Counted from the first letter of the stretch, positions 1 to 10,144 are shown. The stretch: DNA of 64,000 bases from Saturnia japonica (GCA_033032175.1 CM065321.1:3866501-3930500), one strand, 5' to 3'. The notes: a model not told the origin generated them from the letters alone. Program-made: numbers and translations.

Positions 1-2243
1 AGTTTGAGAGTTTTGACACTCTCAGGGTGCACTTTTCGACTAGGATCAAAGATCATCGCGGCGCTCTTCGAGGGGTTGATGGCTATGCGCCATTTGGTGT
101 ACCATTTACCGAGAGTGGTGACTGCGCGTTGGACTCTGTGTCTGAGCCTAAGTCTGTTCCTATTCGACGCATAGATGACTGTGTCGTCAGCGTATAGACC
201 TACCTGGACCCTAGGAGGACGAAGTAGGTCACTGACATACAGATTGAAGAGACAAGGCGCCAGAATGGAGCCTTGCGGGACGCCCGAGCGTATGGGGTGG
301 GCTGTGGAGAGTACACTTTCCGCTCGGTAGCGGAAGGTGCGGTCGGTGAGGTAGTCGCGGATAATGTGAACTAACCTATTTGGGACTTGTAACTGGTGTA
401 GCTTGTGGACTAGTCCGGCGTGCCAGACCTTGTCGAAGGCCTTGGCGACGTCGAAGAAGACCGCGAGCGTACGGTATGGAGGATCTTTCGCGAAGTTAGT
501 TGCTATGTGCTCCGTGAGGCGTTGCACCTGGTGCGTACACGAGTGTCGAGCGCGGAACCCGAACTGTTCCGGTGGATATAGATTTTTATCGTCTATCACG
601 GTTTTGAGACGGTTCAGAAGGAGCCGCTCGTAGATTTTACCTAAGGTATTCAAGAGACTGATCGGGCGATAGCTGTCGGGAAGCGATGCTTTTTTGCCGG
701 GTTTATGTATCCCTATGACTATGGCCGTTTTCCAGGCGGCTGGGAAATGGCAGTGGGCGATGTTTACATTGAATATGCAAACCAAGAGTGCTATGAGGTG
801 ATCAGAAAGAAGTTTGAGTACTTCGTTCCGGATCCCGTCAGGACCGGGAGATTTTTTGAGCTTAAGGCCCTTAATGACGGAACAGACTTCGTCAGATGTG
901 ACCGTAGTTAGGGTATCCGCGGGTGGGACCGAACTGAGTTCCTGTACCGAGGATTCGATTGTGTTGACATGTACGGCGTCTATGTTGTCGCAGTTTGGAG
1001 AGCACTGGCTCTCCAAGCTTGCGGCAAGACACTCCGCTTTGTCTTCGCTATCGAACGCGAGTGGGAGGCCCGGGCCTCTTTCGAGGGGTGGTAGTTGGGA
1101 GGAGTGTTCTATTTTTAAAGATCTGGCTAACTTCCAGTTTGTGAGATGGGACGGTCTGAGACCCTCTACGAGGTTGTCCCAGCTGTGACCTCTGTATTCA
1201 GTGATGCGAGTTTTGAACTCTCTTTGTAATGCGCGTAACTGTGCGCAGTTTTCCCTGGACGGGAATGAGTCGTGAGCGCGTGTCGCGGCGTTCTTTTCCG
1301 TCTTTAACGCTCGCAGGTCGGCAGGGAGTATAAAACGGCGATCGCTCACCGTTTTGACCTCTCTCGAGGCCTCTCTGATGCTGACCTGGAGGTGGTCAAC
1401 GAGGGAATCGATCGCTAAGTCGGCGTCTGCGGCCGACTGCAGTACGTCAGGGACCCTATCTAGGCTGTCCGAGGACGGCCTGTCCGCGAGTAAGTGCTTG
1501 AGTTTCGCGTAGTCAACCACCTGGACGGACGGAGGACTATGGTCGGAGGGATGTCCTAGTCGGAGGATGACCGGGCGGTGATCGGAGTCGAGTTCGTGTA
1601 CGACTTCTAAAAGTTGTAACCGAAGCTCGATACCTTTCAATAGAGCCACATCAAGGACTGTCGGACGACAGTGATCCTGAAAGTGGGTGGGTTCGGAGGG
1701 AGCTAACACGTCAAAGTTTATGTCATTGCATAGCTGATTGAGTATACTCCCGTTACGGGAGTCTCTCGAACTGTTAAAGCAAGTGTGACCGCTGTTGAGG
1801 TCGCCTGCTATGATTACGGAGGGACCGAGTGAAAAGAGTGCCTCCAGATCGGACCGGAGGAGTCTTTTCGATGGTGAAAGATATGCGGATACGATTATGA
1901 TTGACGGGTGGGCAGTCATACCTAGTCTACATATAGAAACTTCCAAATTGGTAAGTTCGGGAGGGTCAATTCGCATACAGTATAGTGAACGTTTGTAGTA
2001 AATGAGAGTGCCGCCTCCTTGGGTAACACGGTCATTTCTAATACTGTTATAGTTAGCGACCTTAGGGTTGCGCCTACTAGATTTTAGAAGTGTTTCTTGT
2101 ACGAGAAACACATCTAACTGACGCTCAACTAGGAAGTTAGCCACGAGATCACGCTGAGAAGCAAGGTTCCTAGCGTTAAAGAAGGCAATGTTAATTCCTT
2201 TCGGTTTTGACTTATCTATTGGAAGGCTTTCGATTTGCGGCAT
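1..2243 (-). CDS. LINE ORF2: endonuclease-reverse transcriptase (jockey group), cut by window edge
   Basis: The frame opens at an ATG at 2243-2241, just after an in-frame TAG, and reads without a stop to base 1 (about 747 codons), so the C-terminus lies outside the window. The N-terminal part is an APE-type endonuclease: FFNARN with N23, QE with E50, GDLNSGH with D148, and SDHRP with D221 and H222. The reverse transcriptase follows: KSPGPDGI, the AWKTA and HKPGK region, SYRPISLL, EQFGFR, motif A FFDVAKAFDKVW (first Asp at residue 598), GVPQGSILAP, and the catalytic YADD at 684-687. It would nick target DNA and copy the element's RNA there. ORF2 overlaps the end of ORF1 by 32 bases in another frame, a usual LINE arrangement. 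The uninterrupted frame suggests a young copy. Jockey-group placement rests on motif style and the gag type. Confidence 0.93.
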   Translation of the reverse strand, partial: MPQIESLPIDKSKPKGINIAFFNARNLASQRDLVANFLVERQLDVFLVQETLLKSSRRNPKVANYNSIRNDRVTQGGGTLIYYKRSLYCMRIDPPELTNLEVSICRLGMTAHPSIIIVSAYLSPSKRLLRSDLEALFSLGPSVIIAGDLNSGHTCFNSSRDSRNGSILNQLCNDINFDVLAPSEPTHFQDHCRPTVLDVALLKGIELRLQLLEVVHELDSDHRPVILRLGHPSDHSPPSVQVVDYAKLKHLLADRPSSDSLDRVPDVLQSAADADLAIDSLVDHLQVSIREASREVKTVSDRRFILPADLRALKTEKNAATRAHDSFPSRENCAQLRALQREFKTRITEYRGHSWDNLVEGLRPSHLTNWKLARSLKIEHSSQLPPLERGPGLPLAFDSEDKAECLAASLESQCSPNCDNIDAVHVNTIESSVQELSSVPPADTLTTVTSDEVCSVIKGLKLKKSPGPDGIRNEVLKLLSDHLIALLVCIFNVNIAHCHFPAAWKTAIVIGIHKPGKKASLPDSYRPISLLNTLGKIYERLLLNRLKTVIDDKNLYPPEQFGFRARHSCTHQVQRLTEHIATNFAKDPPYRTLAVFFDVAKAFDKVWHAGLVHKLHQLQVPNRLVHIIRDYLTDRTFRYRAESVLSTAHPIRSGVPQGSILAPCLFNLYVSDLLRPPRVQVGLYADDTVIYASNRNRLRLRHRVQRAVTTLGKWYTKWRIAINPSKSAAMIFDPSRKVHPESVKTLK

Positions 2244-3999
2244 CGAGGTCTAGACGGTGTATCGTCTCCGATAGCCGGGGGAATTTCCACACGGTCATTA
2301 TGCAACCGTGTTCGTTGAGATAGTCGACGTATGCGCTGACTTCCGTGACGCTGTGCTCTCGGAGCAACAGGGCAATAAGGACAACGTCCGATGGAGGAGG
2401 AGAACCGCGTGGAGCGGAGGTTTGAGCAGCCATAAGAGGCTGTGGTTTAGGGGCCAATTCCAAGTCTCACGGGGCCCGAGGGCCCAGTATTGGCTGCGGG
2501 GGCACACTAGGTGCGGGGACAACGGCCGCAGGAGCGCGGGCGGCATTCGGGAGGTTAGGAAAAGACTCCATTGACAGCAGGGGCTGTGGTTGGGGGCGAG
2601 GGGCATGGTCGACGGGGGCGTGAGGTGTCCTCTGATGGGCGGGTGGCCTCATCCGTCGGGGGCGCGTTGCGCGCGGGGCTTTAGGGCACCCGCGATAGTT
2701 CGCGGGGTGCCCTTCTTGACCGCAAAGTACGCAGCTCGGCTCACTGGGTGAGTCGCGCGTGCGGGGACACTCCCTAGTGGAGTGATTCTCGGGGCACTTG
2801 ACGCACCTTGGAGTGAGATGACAGTGGCGGGAGGAGTGCCCGTACAATTGGCAGTTGTGACACTGAGTCGGGATTCTATTCTTGTATGGGTTTTCTACTG
2901 TGATGCCTGAGAGGCCGCACACAGTAGCTATGTTATAGATAGCTTTACCCTCGGGGGTTCTATCTAGAATAACCACTACCATAGGGAATGGTTTTCTGTC
3001 TGGGCCGTACATCCGGTGTACTTCGTGCACGGATAGTTTTGGGAGCGGAGGGATTCGAGTACTTCCTCAGGGGGGATCTCGAAGGGGATTCTACGGATTA
3101 CGACGCGGAGTTTCCGGTCTTCGTTTAGTGTGTACGTATAGTACGCTAGTTTTTTCTCCGTGAGGAGCCTAGTGAGGTCTCGGTGGGCGTCCGACGTGCT
3201 CACCGAGACTTGTATGCCCGTGGCGATGCTACGGGCTTTCGTGTAGGGGATTTTTGAGAGTCTAATATTTGACTCTAACTTTGTCCAGGCGGCTTTGTCC
3301 TGGACAATAACGGGCGGGGGGCGGGCTTTCCTCCCGGGAGGGCCTGCCACGGGCGCGGGCGCGGGGCGCGTGGGAGACGTGGGAATGGGGTGTGCGCGTG
3401 TCGAGATCCGGTCTCGGTGCTTTTGGGGCCCTGTCTTCGTCGCTGTTAGCGGCGCGTTTCGTTTTTCTAGATACGACGGTGGTAAAACCGTCGTCATCGT
3501 TGGCAGCGGGCCGGATGTTGGGGATTGTTTGATCCATCTGATTCGGATCAGTGGATACGGGAGACTCTACAGGGAGAGCTGCGAAGGAGTTATGCACGGG
3601 AAGTGCTTTGCCTGCAGGCGTATCGGAGCGCATTCCGCGGGGAATAGAGTTTCGCGAGTTAGAGCGAGAGGGGCGGCGCGCACCATGGCCTTTGGACAGA
3701 ATGTCTTCAGGTGTAGGCACGGCGGGGTTTAAGTATGGCGCGGCGACGATGGGTGCAGCGGCGGTGGGAACGTTGGCGGTGGGCGCGTTGGCGGATATGG
3801 ACGCGACGGCGGATGTAGACGCGACGACGGCGGAGGTAGACGCGACGGCGGCGGGTTCGGAGTCGACTAGCTCGTATGTCGCACCGGGAGTTACTTTGAG
3901 TGTGGCTGTGTACTCGGCGTACAAGTCAGGGACTCGGAGCTTCATAAAGTTGAAGACCTTGTGAAGCTCATATTCGTGCACTGTTATTTCTTTTGCCAT
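2212..3999 (-). pseudogene. LINE ORF1 (gag-like, zinc knuckles), two frameshifts and one stop
   Basis: ORF1 codes for the RNA-binding protein that packages the element transcript. It starts at ATG 3999. The first part is low complexity, with runs of A, S, T and V. A nucleic-acid-binding region follows, then three cysteine-histidine knuckles: C-x2-C-x4-H-x4-C, C-x2-C-x3-H-x4-C and C-x2-C-x4-H-x6-C, near 2700-2880. The frame is broken three times. One extra base lies in a C-rich run near 3310-3325. A compensating one-base loss lies near 3033, where the Tyr-Pro codons meet the Val-His-Glu codons. A TGA stop lies at 2469-2467, fitting a C-to-T change in a CpG of an arginine CGA codon. After the stop the frame continues to TAA at 2214-2212. 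The C-run indel could be a sequencing error. The host or another copy may supply working ORF1 protein in trans. Confidence 0.85.
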
Positions 4000-4624
4000 C
4001 CCGCTGGCGGTTGGGGGGGCGGGGGAGTGAATTTAAGAAACCTCCCTGCCTGGAGGGCAGGGGGGTACGTCAAATGAGTTTAACGGGCTCCTCGAGCCCG
4101 GAGCAATGAGACCTGTGTGTCACGGTGTAATGACGCACAGGAAAGGACCTATCGTTTCCCTAGGGGAGTCCCTAGCAGTCTCGTGGCAGAGGACGCAGAC
4201 CGGTAAAACCGCGGCTCCGCCCAAACAACCACGAGGATGGAATGGTAAGGATAGGAAGGGTTGGGTAGGAGACACCTGGGGCTTAACTATGCAAAAAGGC
4301 AAAGGCTAAGATTCCCAGGCCCGTCCGAGTTATCGTTTACCTCAGAAGGAGGTAACCGGAGAGCGCTCGGGTCACGCCCCGTTCGTCTTCGTTAACACCG
4401 CTAGGTATCCGACGAACGACCACTAAACGTGGATTTGCGTGTCTTTGAAACAAGATTCGCGCTGAAAAGCGCGTTTGTTGTCGTACTAAGAAGTACGGTT
4501 TTTCGTGTACACCGAAGTGCTACACGAAATGCGCGAGCGAGACAGCGCTATGCGCGCAACGAGTACCCAGATACTCGCTACACAACAATAACACCGTCTT
4601 CGCTATAAACCGCGGTATGTAAAG

Positions 4625-4850
4625 GCTTAAAAGACTAGCTTTAAACCGTGTACTTTGAACCGGCAGGCCTAGGACCGGGTCCGTGGATCAAAGCAAACAA
4701 GTCTCAACTTGTCTAAGCAGAGCGCGAAGTTCAATGAAATAGCTTAAAAAAACCAGCTTTAGATTGTGTACTCTGAACCGGCAGGCCTAGGACCGGGTCC
4801 GTGGATCAGAGTAAACACTCGTAAACTAGTTCAAGCAGTAATGAAATAAA
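4625..4850 (-). repeat. 117-bp tandem duplication inside the LINE leader
   Basis: Two units start at 4625 and 4742 with the same lead (GCTTAAAA) and share a core with CCGGCAGGCCTAGGACCGGG, ending near ATGAAATA. Each core is bracketed by an inverted repeat: CTTTGA with TCAAAG in the first (4653-4658, 4688-4693) and TACTCTGA with TCAGAGTA in the second (4769-4776, 4806-4813). The T-to-C change on one side is matched by A-to-G on the other. Tandem 5' UTR units are known in several LINEs as promoter monomers. Confidence 0.85.
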
Positions 4851-5078
4851 TTACGAGAGCGATCGAGAGTGCTAACGGACACATCCGTTCACACCAACGG
4901 TCGAAATCGGAATCCTCCGCCTCGCCTCGCCTCGCACTCGCAGTACTGCCGCCCTCTCCGCTATATTTAACCTCGCCCTTTGCCTCGTAACCGGTAGTGC
5001 GATGGATTCCGTGCGGGGCGTCGCTCAGCCAATGAGCACGCACGCCCTGTGTGCGCGCTCTCGGCAGTACCATGAGTC

Positions 5079-5109
5079 ACCATGCCAGATGTTCCGAGTC
5101 TGGCATGGT
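5079..5109. repeat. Perfect 11-bp inverted repeat at the presumed LINE 5' end
   Basis: ACCATGCCAGA (5079-5089) pairs perfectly with TCTGGCATGGT (5099-5109) across a 9-base loop. It sits exactly where GC-rich element DNA gives way to AT-rich host DNA, so it may be the first hairpin of the element transcript. Confidence 0.8.
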
Positions 5110-5480
5110 TCATCCTTACAACTAGTGAAATTTATACATTTAAACTTACAACTAGCTATATTCTTATTCTAATCGTTTTAAAATACACATATTCACACAT
5201 ATTCAGTTCATATTATTATATCTATTCCTAACACCTATTTATAAACCTTATTCCTAACACGTATTATTTCATTTACTTGTTTATTTTATACTATTAGACT
5301 ATCGTTATTCGCTAGCCCAGCTCGCTGTCCGCAACAGATAGGCTACAGTGAGTACTTTTTTGGAATTATTTTTTTACCTACTTAAAAAAAAGACGGAGTT
5401 TATTAATTGGAATGTATTACTTTATGGATGTTTATTCATAACTTCTTTGTTTATGAACTGATTTAGATGATTCTTTTTTC
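5110..5480. other. AT-rich intergenic DNA, nothing recognised
   Basis: Low-complexity AT-rich sequence just outside the 5' end of the LINE. I see no coding frame, RNA gene or repeat that I recognise. Confidence 0.5.
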
Positions 5481-5484
5481 GTTG

Positions 5485-5605
5485 CAAAGGAGATATCTTA
5501 AGGGTGTTCCCATTTTATTTTCACTGGCAATGGACCTTCAACTTCGAAGATACACCAGGAAACTCTTCAAAATCATTGAAGTCGGTGTTTTTTTGTTAAA
5601 AGTTA
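5485..5605 (-). repeat. Dispersed repeat A (copy 1, inverted)
   Basis: Plus-strand text around GGACCTTCAACTTCGAAGAT followed by CTCTTCAAAATCATTGAAGT is the reverse complement of copies near 17030, 34275, 50995 and 56650; 54890 has the same orientation as this one. The family ends in a GAAGTCGG-type motif often seen in moth genomes. An 88-codon frame across it is a by-product. Confidence 0.7.
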
Positions 5606-5649
5606 TCTTGTTAAATTTATTTCACTTGATTTTAAATGTCTATGTGGTT

Positions 5650-5885
5650 TCAGATGATAATACGCTAAACTTAATGGGAGAATTGGCTCACATGTGCAGC
5701 TGCCGGAACAAAACTATTAATGATTCGCGATAGATTTCCACTTGAAGTTAGTAGCTAGTCAGGTAAGCATTAGAAAATACCACCATGCTCTATAGTTCTA
5801 TCACGAAGTTTTCCTTCAACGAAAACTCAAACTCATTGCAGGAATTAGAACTCACGTCCATCGACGCGGTATGAAGACAAGCTGC
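5650..5885 (-). repeat. tRNA-derived SINE B fragment (copy 1)
   Basis: On the minus strand this has the family's order: a box-B-like ending (GAGTTCTAATTCC, decayed), then text around ATCGTGATAGAACTATAGAGCATGG, then a tail with CAGCTGCACATGTGAGCC. The full pattern is clearest at 62520-62870. Confidence 0.65.
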
Positions 5886-5889
5886 CACT

Positions 5890-6850
5890 GAGCCATCATT
5901 GCTTTTATTGGACTTCACGTCCAATAACTTTACTTTCTTACTTAATCTTCCCCTTCTTGCTGTTGTGCCATTTAAGTAGAGTTGACACAACATGTTTTCT
6001 TCTTTCATGCTGTGAGCTGAGATTCGGCTAAGTATTTTACGAGCAGCCATCAACCTACTTTGAGGCATCCCTGTTTGTGTCTAACCAACGATAGCTATAA
6101 AGTCCTTTAATGCACCACTAATTCAAAAAAAATACCAAAGCTGCGCTTGTTAATTTTTCACAATTTTGTTTATAATATTTTCTTTATTTTAAAAAATCCT
6201 CACAAAAAATATCGGTAACGGTACATGGAACTTTAAAAAGGCTTCGCAGAGCCAAACAATCCATATATTAGGGAGTCAAGAGGCGTGTCTTGAAAGCGCC
6301 TTGTCACGGTGGCTAGTCGCAAACTTATCGCAACCAACTCTCTCTAAATACGTGTACCTACGAAAAACTAACACAATTCTTTACAGATAATAGTAAAAGT
6401 TACTCAATAAATAGTTTATCGAATAAGACACTCTACTAGAGAAATTAATAAAACATTCTTTTCTTCTCGTCTCAATAATTGTATTAGGTAATACAGGCGG
6501 TGGATTGGCGATTTCTCGATGGTCACCGTCGTTTTTGAATGATATTGTATTTACGATCAGGCATAAAGGCATCACTTCACTATGCTCCTATAATAAAAAG
6601 TTTGCGTATGTATCATCTCCGACGCACGACTGGAGTTTACTTCTTAACTACGATTGTCTTTGAATATGCAATTGAATGACTGACTACCTGTACGTATACT
6701 GTACTGACTGATGTATATGTGTGGTATATACATGATTTCAAAGTATTTCAAAGATGCACAAGGTACGTTGCGCAAAAAAAAGTATCCCTTTTAAAAATTT
6801 CACTCGTCATACTTCCATACCGGGCTACTTACATGGAAGACTGTTTCAGT
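5890..6850. other. Intergenic, no gene recognised
   Basis: AT-rich. A 92-codon minus frame (6068-5790) partly overlaps the SINE head and has no recognisable domain. Nothing else can be supported. Confidence 0.4.
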
Positions 6851-7240
6851 TTACTTGCTACTCCTACAAAATGTAATGTATAAAATGCTCCAATACACTT
6901 ACAAATGGAGTTGATCGAGATTTAAGAAAACTCACTCCTAAAATCCAAATTTGAAGACGCAGAGTTGTGCGATTTCTACAAAAAATATCTAGAAGACAAT
7001 TTTCTGCAGCTTAAAAAATTCGCAAGAAGATTGATTTGTGCGTTTGGCAGTACTTATAAATGCGAAGAGTTCTTTTCATTGGTGAAAGTTAATAAATCTA
7101 CACATCGTACAAGACTGACTGACGATAATTTGGAAAATTCTTTACGTCTTTGTATCAGTGGAATTAATCCAAATATCGATGGATTAGTTTCCCAAATTCA
7201 AGCTCAGTGTCTTATTGATTTCGTAAGTTTCGTAAATTGT
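6851..7240 (+). pseudogene. hAT-type transposase C-terminal fragment (ZBED5/GTF2IRD2-like)
   Basis: One reading frame gives the end of a hAT transposase of the kind found in ZBED5 and GTF2IRD2-like proteins: NAPIHLQMELIE, then LLKSKFEDAELCDFYKKYL, then FGSTYKCEEFFSLVKVNKS and RLTDDNLENSLRL, ending at NPNIDGL. The FGSTY-CE-FS-K-NKS-R-RLTD-L pattern is the hAT dimerisation region, which joins transposase subunits. Two in-frame stops lie before the ATG at 6965 (TAA after CNV and after ELIEI), so the copy is dead or was an exon tail. No N-terminal zinc finger or DDE core is seen nearby. Frame continues to 7393 in AT-rich DNA without family resemblance. Confidence 0.75.
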
Positions 7241-7424
7241 AACAATTGCAAATTTAACGATTTAATTATGATGTACCATTTTTTAAAATTTAATTTTGTT
7301 ATTTTAATAAATTGTACTATAATAACATTGTCGTATTATTTCATGTCTAATATCTATTGCAAAAAATATTATCACTACTTTAAAATGCACTAAGTACTTT
7401 TAAACGCGGCCCGCGAACGTATTT

Positions 7425-7700
7425 GCACGCTAAAGTTTGGCCCTCAACATGTCAAAGGTTTCCCATACCTGCACTATACTTAGCGTGTTAGCAAATTGGG
7501 TCACATCGTCACTTAACATCAGGTGAGATTGTAGGCGTAACTTTAAACTTACGACGATTAAAAAAAAATTTACTGCTTTTTCTGGTATAGCGTACTTTCT
7601 GACTACATACAATTTGCGTGGTAATTGTTCAAGTCTTAAGAGGTCGTAGCGTAATGTTAGATAAAAAATTTATAACCTTCCTCAATAAAGGAGATATAAA
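7425..7700 (+). repeat. SINE B tail fragment and LINE-type tail
   Basis: The stretch around TTAGCGTGTTAGCAAATTGG and ATCAGGTGAGATTGTAGGC matches the 3' half of SINE B. It is followed by GTCGTAGCGTAATGTTA, also present near 62475 just before the SINE B copy there. Confidence 0.6.
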
Positions 7701-8280
7701 ATACAATAAGATATTTTCAAATCTGATCGGTAATTTCAGAGATTAGTGCGATATAACAACTAAACTCTTGAACATCATTATTAGACAATCCTAAGAATTA
7801 AAACGAGCATCAAAATTTAAACCTTATGAATCTTATAAACCCACATTGCAATAAAACTTGTTAAGTGTACTTTAAAAACAAGGGTTAAATTAGATTTATA
7901 TGTACTAGGGAACAAGTTTTAATACCTCTGAACGTGCTTTAGCCGGTTATGATATAAGTTATTGTTTAACTTGGATCATGCATCTATAAACGCAAGAAAC
8001 TTGGAATGTTCCTTTAATTGTATTTACTGTTACTGCTTTTTCTTTTTAAATTCAAAGCTTATAAGCTGCTACTCCCAGTTGTTTTCTATAGCCAGTGTGG
8101 GAGTTTGGGAAAATTAATGACTTTTATTGAAAATAAATGAATATGATATGATAGGAAAAAGATGCAGTTCTTCATCCTTTCTACCTATTCCAGGAGGAAC
8201 ATACGCTGATGATACACGTACATGATGAATAGAATCACTAGTACAGTTATTTCATTCATTTTAAGTTTTATTGGAAAAGT
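7700..8280. other. AT-rich intergenic DNA
   Basis: No coding frame, RNA gene or repeat recognised. Confidence 0.4.
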
Positions 8281-8500
8281 AGTAGTCGACAATTTTATAT
8301 ATCGCATCTGTCTATGGCATCCTAGTTCTCAAATATATGAACCAGTTTTGATTGAGTTTTTTTATTAGTAGACTCGTGTTCGTAGTTATGATTCAAAATA
8401 CTATGATCAGTTGTTTGAAGACAATCAGCTCTTTTCTAGTTGATGAAGTGATGTGAACAACAACTTCCCAGGTCTGATTCGAAATTTGGTATCTGCAGCT
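8280..8500 (-). repeat. Dispersed repeat K (copy 1, inverted)
   Basis: The reverse complement matches 28455-28690 over about 200 bases: both run ATACCAAAT, CTCGAA or TTCGAA, CAGACCTG, AGAGCTGAT, CTTCAAAC, then GATGCCATAGACAGA or GATGTCACAGACAGA. Confidence 0.7.
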
Positions 8501-9265
8501 TACCCAACTCCTCACCGACTTGCATCATAAGCACTGTGTTTAGGGTTCATTGGTATGGTCTCAATGAATAGGTTATTTTTGTGCGGGTGTTTTAACATTT
8601 TTAATTTCCCTTTTTTAGATCAGACTGTTTTTCTTATATGTATGTTGTATGAACCATATATTTTAGAACTAAGTACATTTGAAAGAAGATTAGAAAGTAA
8701 AAATAGAGAATGAAAATTAAAGTGAAACGAAAAAATAACACATTAATGAGAGCCTACGTCAGTTACTCTAACTTGAGTAATGTTCGAACTGATAACTTTC
8801 ACATTCCTTGTCAAGAAAAAACTTAAATACAGATTATTTTAATCCTTATATCATGCAATATGTTATAAAGTACACACAATTCATTACAAGCGACAACTCT
8901 AAATGGAAGGAAAATAATTAATGTTCAAATGGTTAATTTCGCAAGAGCAATTTATCATAGACTATTAGTTGGTAGATAGTGCTGTATACTTCACGTAGAC
9001 ATTACGTTTCACTGATAAACTTTACTAATGGGCTCTATTTGTAGTTCTGTTTGTCACTGATCAATTACTTTTGCTTCTCATCATAATTTATATAAATAAT
9101 AGCGATACTGCGCGAATCCGTACGCGTTTATTACACAGTAATTGGTTTTGTTTCGTAATCTTAATTTTACTCATATTATTGACTATTCCTATAGCCTAAA
9201 TTTAAATAATTTAACTGTTTTTACATAAACATTACTTTTATCATATTTTTTAAACCTAGCTCGGC
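8500..9265. other. AT-rich intergenic DNA
   Basis: No gene or repeat recognised. Confidence 0.4.
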
Positions 9266-9267
9266 AC

Positions 9268-9730
9268 ATTGACGGTTCTGTTCCTGATGGTAAGCACAGC
9301 CTATTCCAAACACAGCGGCGACCACCGAAATATCTAAATCCATCGGCGGTCGCCGCTGTCATTCCTGTCTGCATAAATATCTCTTCACGTTACGCTTAAA
9401 GGACACAATGTCGTTAGAAGGAGGGAGCACACTGGCCGGGAGAAGGTTCCACAGCCTCATGACACGACAAGGATAAATCATAAAGAACTTTTTACTTCAT
9501 GCCGAGATAGAGGTTACCGTAAAACTGTAAAGCCCAGCGCGTGTGGTTCTGTTGTGGAAGGGAGAGAAGGGTATTAGATTGATCAGCTCTTCAGAACAAT
9601 CACTATGTATTTGGTAACATCTGCATAATTAACAATGCTGACAGCCCATCTCTGCAACCGGTCCTGAGCATCGAGGTGGTATTTTGCGGACAGTATTCCA
9701 TGCACGGCCGAACTTGTGCCTTGTAAAGAA
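9268..9730 (-). pseudogene. Decayed LINE: ORF2 C-terminus and 3' UTR
   Basis: Read on the minus strand this shows the end of a jockey-like ORF2 in broken frames: LYKAQVRPCMEYC, then TTRWALQFYG, then a LWN-LP-SVFP type block, then a short 3' UTR around GGCGACCGCCGATGGATTTA. Several stops and frame changes. The same blocks recur, in part, at 26640-26870, 31316-31640 and 44465-44580, so this is a repeated 3' end family. Confidence 0.75.
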
Positions 9731-9734
9731 AATA

Positions 9735-10140
9735 TAAATTCAATTAAGAAAAAGCTTACGTCATTTGATCATTGATGGCTAAGTCTTCGCTTAAAACTTG
9801 GTTTGACTGAATTCAGTATAAAACGTCAGCATCAATAAAAAAAACTCTCACCTCCTAAAAACTACATTATTATAATATTTGCTACTAATTTTCCCAATTT
9901 ATCTTCATAAACAAATAAACACTATAAATCTAATTTAAATTCTGTTTTACAATATTATTCCATCTTAGTACGACTCTTACTCCAATAAAAGGGCAAAATA
10001 ATTAGTGCCTAAATTATCATAATAGCTTCAAAGTGCTTTGAAGTTGTATACTTAGTTTTAATAATGATTTATTGTATTTTATTACAGAACTTGTTATTAT
10101 AAATAATATTCATTTAGTTTATTAATATAAACCTATAGTT
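9735..10140. other. AT-rich intergenic DNA
   Basis: Nothing recognised. Confidence 0.4.
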
Positions 10141-10144
10141 TGCA

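Larger units (their letters stand above)
4000..5109 (-). other. Structured 5' leader of the LINE: hairpin array
   Basis: This GC-richer stretch lies upstream of ORF1 and ends abruptly at AT-rich DNA near 5110, the likely 5' end of the element. Inverted repeats crowd it: 4041-4065, 4084-4100, 4112-4141, 4160-4175, 4201-4211, 4275-4319, 4337-4355, 4380-4418, 4458-4473 (GAAA loop), 4482-4497, 4501-4529, 4530-4558, 4560-4577, 4653-4693, 4697-4712, 4769-4813, 4874-4889 and 5079-5109. Stems are 6 to 12 bp, mostly perfect, except a 4-bp one at 4201-4211. Five of them follow one another between 4458 and 4577. Only short frames exist (for example 80 codons from 5073), and I do not consider them coding. 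By position it is a 5' UTR and promoter; the role of the folds is unknown. Confidence 0.75.

Noticed and set aside
403..1998. Plus-strand open frames (76, 68, 124 and 67 codons) at 403-633, 705-911, 814-1188 and 1795-1998
   Set aside because: They lie antisense to the intact ORF2 of the LINE and have no domain; they are by-products of its coding sequence.
3295..3964. Plus-strand open frames of 145 and 137 codons
   Set aside because: Antisense to the GC-rich gag ORF1; the Ala, Gly and Arg-rich text has no independent support.
4831..5073. 80-codon minus-strand frame in the LINE leader
   Set aside because: It lies in a GC-rich, hairpin-filled leader, crosses stems and repeats, and has no recognisable domain. 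A small upstream ORF cannot be fully excluded.
5467..5733. An 88-codon plus-strand frame as a small hydrophobic protein
   Set aside because: It runs across an inverted repeat A and a SINE B fragment, both dispersed in the window.
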